This document shows positions 5,866 to 8,782 of a stretch of 8,782 bases of DNA, piece by piece. The stretch comes from Actinomycetota bacterium (GTDB taxonomy: Bacteria > Actinomycetota > Actinomycetes > Acidothermales > Acidothermaceae): the NCBI GenBank assembly GCA_003134755.1, contig PLCK01000173.1, positions 255 through 9,036 of the forward strand. The letters run 5' to 3'. Position 1 is the first letter of the stretch, and every line of letters starts with the position of its first letter. Under the pieces are notes generated by a model, which saw only the letters and a list, made by a program, of their open reading frames with translations, was not told where the DNA came from and searched no databases. A program made the translations under genes and the position numbers.

Positions 5866-5878
5866 CATCATCTGACGT

Positions 5879-6841
5879 GTGCGGCTCACGGACCGAACAC
5901 CACGTCAGCAGCTGACCCAGCACGGCCTGCAGGTCTCGCTCGGCGCATTCTGGCTCGTCGAGGCGGCCCTGCAGGCCCGGCCGGTCATGTTCACCCGCGC
6001 GTTCTCGGCGTCCGTAATCTCGGCGGACGGCGACCGCCAGCCCACCTTCGTAGCCGGGCCCGTGCACACGGTGGCCCGTTGGGTCGGGCTGCACCCGGGC
6101 GCCTGGAACACGGCGTTCGTCGCCATCGACGCGCTGATCGGCGCCGGCCTGCTCACGCGCCAGTTCGCCAGACCGGCGGCTGCGGTGTCCGTCGGGTGGG
6201 GCCTGCTGGTGTGGTGGCTCGTCGAAGGGCTCGGTGGCCTCTTCGGCGGCGGTGCGAACCTGCTCACCGGCGCGCCAGGCGCGGGGTTGCTGTTCGCCGT
6301 GCTCGCATTGGCCGCTTGGCCGCCGCTCGACCGGCTGCGGGGCAGGTGGAGTGCTCCGACGGACCGGACGCCGCCGCGCTGGCTGGTCTGGGTGTGGGCC
6401 GTGATCTGGCTCGGCGGCGCGATCCTGCAGTACTCACGCGATGAGAGGCCGCCCGCCGACCTCGCTGCGACCCTCTCCGGCAACGCCGCGAACTCGCCCC
6501 ACTGGCTGGCCCGCATCGAGTTGCATCTCGCGAATTGGCTCGGCCGCACCCATTCGGCCAGCGCATCAGCGGTCATCGTCACGATCGCGATTGCCGAGGC
6601 GGTGATCGGCCTGGCAGCGGTCCGCCCTGGGCTGTCGCGAACTATTGCGTGCTGGGCTGGGATCGTGCTCGCCCTCGCATTTTGGCTCTTCGGACAAGGG
6701 CTGGGAGCGCTGTTCGAAGGTCTGTCCACTGATCTGCAAACGGCGCCGCTTGTCGTTCTCACAGGCCTCGCCGCACTGGCGACGAACGAGGTCAGGCGGG
6801 GCAGAACCAGTCGTGGTCTTGCTGGACGCCGTCGGCCGTGA
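5879..6841 (+). CDS. Multi-spanning membrane protein with two repeated halves
   Basis: This 320-residue integral membrane protein has about eight hydrophobic helices (roughly 15-32, 75-93, 98-117, 130-148, 167-184, 228-247, 254-272, 287-302). I do not recognise a characterised family; similar proteins are usually annotated as hypothetical or DoxX-like membrane proteins. The two halves resemble each other. FWLVEAALQ (24-32) corresponds to IWLGGAILQ (176-184), and WWLVEGLGGLFGG (112-124) to FWLFGQGLGALFEG (268-281), each at the end of a helix and followed by another helix. This suggests an ancient duplication of a four-helix unit. Start GTG 5879 has no clear Shine-Dalgarno and is chosen for coverage of the first helix. 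It lies 13 bp after the peroxiredoxin stop, so translation may be coupled. Its last 50 bp overlap the opposite-strand DUF3291 gene. The tail is rich in Arg. A link to thiol or peroxide metabolism is only inferred from the neighbour. Confidence 0.85.
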   Translation: MRLTDRTPRQQLTQHGLQVSLGAFWLVEAALQARPVMFTRAFSASVISADGDRQPTFVAGPVHTVARWVGLHPGAWNTAFVAIDALIGAGLLTRQFARPAAAVSVGWGLLVWWLVEGLGGLFGGGANLLTGAPGAGLLFAVLALAAWPPLDRLRGRWSAPTDRTPPRWLVWVWAVIWLGGAILQYSRDERPPADLAATLSGNAANSPHWLARIELHLANWLGRTHSASASAVIVTIAIAEAVIGLAAVRPGLSRTIACWAGIVLALAFWLFGQGLGALFEGLSTDLQTAPLVVLTGLAALATNEVRRGRTSRGLAGRRRP

Positions 6842-7364
6842 GCTCGCCGCTCTGCCGTGGCAACACGAGGCCGGCGTCGCCCGGCGCGTCACCGAAATCA
6901 GGGAGTGCGTCGGGCGGCGGGAAGTTGGTGCGGAACGTGAAAGCGAGGGGCGTCGGGCCGTGCTCGCGCAGGCGCAGCAACCGCTCCTCGGCGTCCGACA
7001 CAGTCGGTCGAACGCCGCGCGGGACCCACCACAACGCGGTGTAGACCTCGGTCATCGGCACGAAGAACGACCGGCGCTGTCGCATGATCTCGACGTGCAT
7101 GCTGCGGAATACGAAATCGCCCAACGACTCGACGTCGCGCCAGACCGACATGTTCAGGAGCATGTCGTCGCGGCCGAAAATCCGCAGGCCGGTCGCGTCG
7201 CTGCCGTCGTCGTCGGTGAGCCGCCAGATGAAGCCCGGCGCGTTGTCGGCGAGAGCATTGATCGGCTCCAGGGCTGCGACAAATCCGGCGAGCTGCTCGG
7301 AATCGAGGGGCGCGACGGGCGTGCCGATGTTGACCTGTGCGAGCTCGAAGCCTGTCGTTGTCAC
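6792..7364 (-). CDS. DUF3291 domain protein
   Basis: This predicted cytoplasmic protein of 190 residues matches the DUF3291 family, which shares the dimeric alpha/beta-barrel fold of antibiotic-biosynthesis-monooxygenase-like and EthD-type proteins. The function of DUF3291 is not established. Characteristic blocks are FELAQVNIG near the N-terminus, ADNAPGFIWRL (39-49), LLNMSVWRDVESL (69-81), MRQRRSFFVPM (94-104), LWWVPRG (111-117) and GPTPLAFTFRTNFP (136-149). The frame extends to 7568, but that stretch is antisense to the methyltransferase start. GTG 7364 directly precedes the conserved core and lies 7 nt after a TANNNT box, as in leaderless actinobacterial genes. Residues past about 155 are less conserved in character, and the last 15-16 codons overlap the membrane-protein gene on the other strand. 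It is divergent from the methyltransferase gene. Confidence 0.88.
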   Translation of the reverse strand: MTTTGFELAQVNIGTPVAPLDSEQLAGFVAALEPINALADNAPGFIWRLTDDDGSDATGLRIFGRDDMLLNMSVWRDVESLGDFVFRSMHVEIMRQRRSFFVPMTEVYTALWWVPRGVRPTVSDAEERLLRLREHGPTPLAFTFRTNFPPPDALPDFGDAPGDAGLVLPRQSGELTADGVQQDHDWFCPA

Positions 7365-7371
7365 GGTTCGC

Positions 7372-7377
7372 AGACTA
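7372..7377 (-). promoter_or_regulatory. -10 box for leaderless transcription of the DUF3291 gene
   Basis: On the - strand TAGTCT (7377 to 7372) fits TANNNT and is followed by exactly 7 nt before the GTG at 7364. That spacing would put the transcription start at the first base of the start codon. No Shine-Dalgarno is seen before this GTG, which agrees with a leaderless mRNA. No good -35 box was found. Confidence 0.5.
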
Positions 7378-7519
7378 CCGTCGCGAGCCGCCGTGGTGGT
7401 GGCAGGTTCCGGTGCGATGATGCCGCCGTTAGGCTGCTCGGTTGTCGGCTGATCATGGCCGGCGGCTGGTGGGCACACCTCGGGGGAAGTCACGGTCGAG
7501 GACATCCGGAGGGAGAGCG

Positions 7520-8263
7520 ATGCCGGAGGGGACAGCGACGCCGGAGGCGAACGACGCGGTCCGGACACATGTCTGGCGCGGCGTCACCGGCCCGTTCGAT
7601 GTAGTGGTCGAACCTGGGGTGTTTGTGCCGAGTTCGACAAGCAAGGTCCTTGCCGAGGCTCTGAGGGTCGAGCCTGGCGAGATCGTCGTCGACGCAGGCT
7701 GCGGCTGCGGCGTTCTCTCACTTGTAGCAGCTCGACTCGGTGCGGCGAAGGTCATCGGGACCGATTTTTCGGCAGCCGCCGTGCACTGCTCGACGAACAA
7801 CGCAGCGCGGCTCGAGCTGTCTGATCGCGTGGAGTTCCGGGTCGGCCATCTGCTCGAGCCGGTCGAGGGCGTCCGGGCCAACGTCATCATCGCCGACGTC
7901 TCGGGCATACCCGACGCGGTGGCCCAGGTGACCGGCTGGTTCCCCGATGGCAAGGGCGGCGGCCGCACCGGCGCTGAGCTGCCTGTTGAAATGCTGGCCC
8001 GGGTCGCGGACTATCTCGCACCAGGCGGCCGAATCTATCTCCCCACCGGGACGATCCAGGACGACCAGGCGATCCTCGACGCGGCGCACGCAGTCTTCGG
8101 TGCCGCCATGGAGCCGGTGGCGAAGAAGGAGTTCCCGCTGCCCGACGTCGTGGCGACCTCGGCCGACGTGCGCGAGCTCATCGACGAGGGCGCGATCCAT
8201 CTGGCACAGCGCGGCAGCCGGTTGTCGTGGGAACTGACGATCTGGTGCTGCACGCTTCAGTAG
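7520..8263 (+). CDS. Class I SAM-dependent methyltransferase, HemK/PrmA-like
   Basis: This is a 247-residue predicted cytoplasmic methyltransferase. ATG 7520 is selected because GGAGG (7508-7512) lies 7 nt upstream. Motif I, VVDAGCGCG (56-64), is the glycine-rich S-adenosylmethionine loop, and TDFS (81-84) has the acidic residue ending strand beta-2 that would contact the ribose. The preceding GVFVPSSTSKVLAEAL resembles the region before motif I in HemK-like enzymes. After strand beta-4, where HemK/PrmC and DNA N-methyltransferases have NPPY, this protein has ADVSGIPD (125-132), so glutamine or adenine N-methylation is not supported. GGRIYLPTG (169-177) is the usual late beta-strand turn. The substrate is unknown; a small molecule or protein is possible. 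Neighbours are an opposite-strand DUF3291 gene upstream and a DUF3105 gene converging downstream. A TAGGCT box at 7430-7435 could be its -10, giving a leader of about 80 nt. Confidence 0.88.
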   Translation: MPEGTATPEANDAVRTHVWRGVTGPFDVVVEPGVFVPSSTSKVLAEALRVEPGEIVVDAGCGCGVLSLVAARLGAAKVIGTDFSAAAVHCSTNNAARLELSDRVEFRVGHLLEPVEGVRANVIIADVSGIPDAVAQVTGWFPDGKGGGRTGAELPVEMLARVADYLAPGGRIYLPTGTIQDDQAILDAAHAVFGAAMEPVAKKEFPLPDVVATSADVRELIDEGAIHLAQRGSRLSWELTIWCCTLQ

Positions 8264-8485
8264 GAGTCCGTCCCGCAGGAGCGTGACATGGCCGCGCGGC
8301 AGATGAGACACGCGGCGCCCGGTCACCCCCCGCGGGCAGGCAAAGGGAGCTCTCGGACGCCGCGCGCGGGTCGATCCGCCGGGGGGCGTTTCGATCCGCT
8401 GGGCACCTATCGGCAGATCCCGGGCGAATGTGACCGTGGAGCGTCGCGAGCGGTCAGCCGCTCGGCCGGGGATCGTCGCGAGCGG
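8264..8485. other. Convergent intergenic region with short direct repeats
   Basis: This 222-bp gap lies between the methyltransferase stop and the end of the DUF3105 gene. It contains the pair TCGATCCGCYGGG (8371-8383 and 8391-8403, period 20) and a 5-bp hairpin with a TCGA loop (8366-8379). There is also a start-like site, CAGGAG then ATG at 8288, whose frame stays open to the window edge but is antisense to DUF3105 from 8486 on. No clear intrinsic terminator with a T-run was found. Confidence 0.6.
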
Positions 8486-8492
8486 TCAGCCG
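8442..8492. repeat. 19-bp direct repeat at the 3' end of the DUF3105 gene
   Basis: CGTCGCGAGCGGTCAGCCG occurs at 8442-8460 and again at 8474-8492, start-to-start distance 32 bp. The match extends to 23 of 24 bases if TCGG after a single mismatch is included. The second copy contains the DUF3105 stop codon (8486-8488 on the - strand). It looks like a local duplication of the gene's end or a pair of binding or terminator sites. Confidence 0.9.
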
Positions 8493-8782
8493 ATCGGGGT
8501 GCCGACTCCACCCGTGCACGAGGCCCCGATCTCGGGAGCCGTCTGCGGATTGAGCCGGTACTTGTCGATGAACTTCGACAGCCTCGGGTCAGACGCGTTG
8601 TCAAGCTTCAGCTGCACACCCCACGCCGATGCGACGACGGGGCTCGGCAGTCCGGGATACGGCGAGACTGTGACGAATCGCGATCCCAGCGTCACGGGCT
8701 CAGACAGCGCGAGTGCCTTGATCTTCGCGATCTCGGACGCCGCCAGGCTGGGCTGGTAGGTGATCCAGACCGCGCCGTGCTC
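8486..8782 (-). CDS. DUF3105 domain protein, C-terminal part (5' end outside the window)
   Basis: The last 98 residues of a gene entering from the right edge match the C-terminal half of DUF3105. EHGAVWITYQPSL is the conserved E-H-G block. It is followed by VTVSPYPGLPSPVVASAWG, equivalent to the family's P-x-PGLP-x-P-x-x-x-x-AWG block, and by LSKFIDKYR near the end. Actinobacterial DUF3105 proteins usually have an N-terminal membrane anchor or signal and an extracytoplasmic domain, so this product is probably envelope-associated, but that part is not visible here. Their function is not established. The GTG at 8695 is an internal valine rather than the start, because conserved sequence continues upstream to the edge. 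The single Cys (SCTGG) lies in a short Gly-rich tail. The gene converges on the methyltransferase gene. Confidence 0.85.
   Translation of the reverse strand, partial: EHGAVWITYQPSLAASEIAKIKALALSEPVTLGSRFVTVSPYPGLPSPVVASAWGVQLKLDNASDPRLSKFIDKYRLNPQTAPEIGASCTGGVGTPIG

Noticed and set aside
5905..6762. 285-codon reverse ORF antisense to the membrane protein
   Set aside because: The forward frame has regular hydrophobic helices and an internal repeat; the reverse translation is a low-complexity shadow.
6645..7604. 319-codon forward ORF across the DUF3291 gene
   Set aside because: It is antisense to a recognised DUF3291 domain and overlaps the membrane-protein and methyltransferase frames; no conserved motif.

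Overview
The window is GC-rich, densely coding DNA from a high-GC Gram-positive bacterium (Actinomycetota). Several features support this: strong G/C bias at third codon positions, frequent GTG starts, a candidate leaderless promoter, a tRNA-Glu/Asp/Phe cluster without encoded CCA ends, and families common in actinobacteria (DUF3105, DUF3291, the HExxH mini-metalloprotease, a Tat-exported Rieske lipoprotein). The genus cannot be named from this sequence alone.

Layout from left to right. (1) The 3' part of a gamma-glutamyltransferase-family gene (1-1695, +) meets a small zinc-metalloprotease-like gene (1696-2037, -) with stop codons exactly abutting. (2) A short divergent promoter region (2038-2100) precedes a membrane-anchored metallophosphoesterase with a Pro/Ser-rich tail built on 15-bp DNA repeats (2101-3750, +). 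(3) A promoter-like sequence precedes three tRNA genes: Glu(TTC), Asp(GTC) and Phe(GAA) (3875-4203, +). (4) A Tat/lipobox Rieske [2Fe-2S] protein follows (4347-5093, +). (5) A 307-bp intergenic region holds an almost perfect 15-bp tandem repeat (5121-5193) and several hairpins; the longest (5342-5382) ends just before the ribosome-binding site of the next gene. (6) A PrxQ/BCP-type peroxiredoxin (5401-5865, +) is followed 13 bp later by an eight-helix membrane protein made of two related halves (5879-6841, +), probably one operon. (7) A DUF3291 gene (6792-7364, -) overlaps the end of the membrane-protein gene tail to tail and has a leaderless-type promoter. (8) A class I SAM-dependent methyltransferase (7520-8263, +) converges on the C-terminal part of a DUF3105 gene running in from the right edge (8486-8782, -).

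Most of the window looks like ordinary chromosomal housekeeping and accessory DNA. There is no mobile element, CRISPR array, defence cassette or biosynthetic cluster. A loose theme of envelope and redox functions can be inferred: an extracytoplasmic phosphoesterase, an exported Rieske protein, and a peroxiredoxin with a membrane partner. Nothing ties all the genes into one pathway.

The parts most worth a second look are the structured, repeat-bearing leader of the peroxiredoxin, the unusual peroxiredoxin active site (Arg where Thr/Ser is expected), the duplicated-fold membrane protein, and 15-bp periodic repeats at three separate places.
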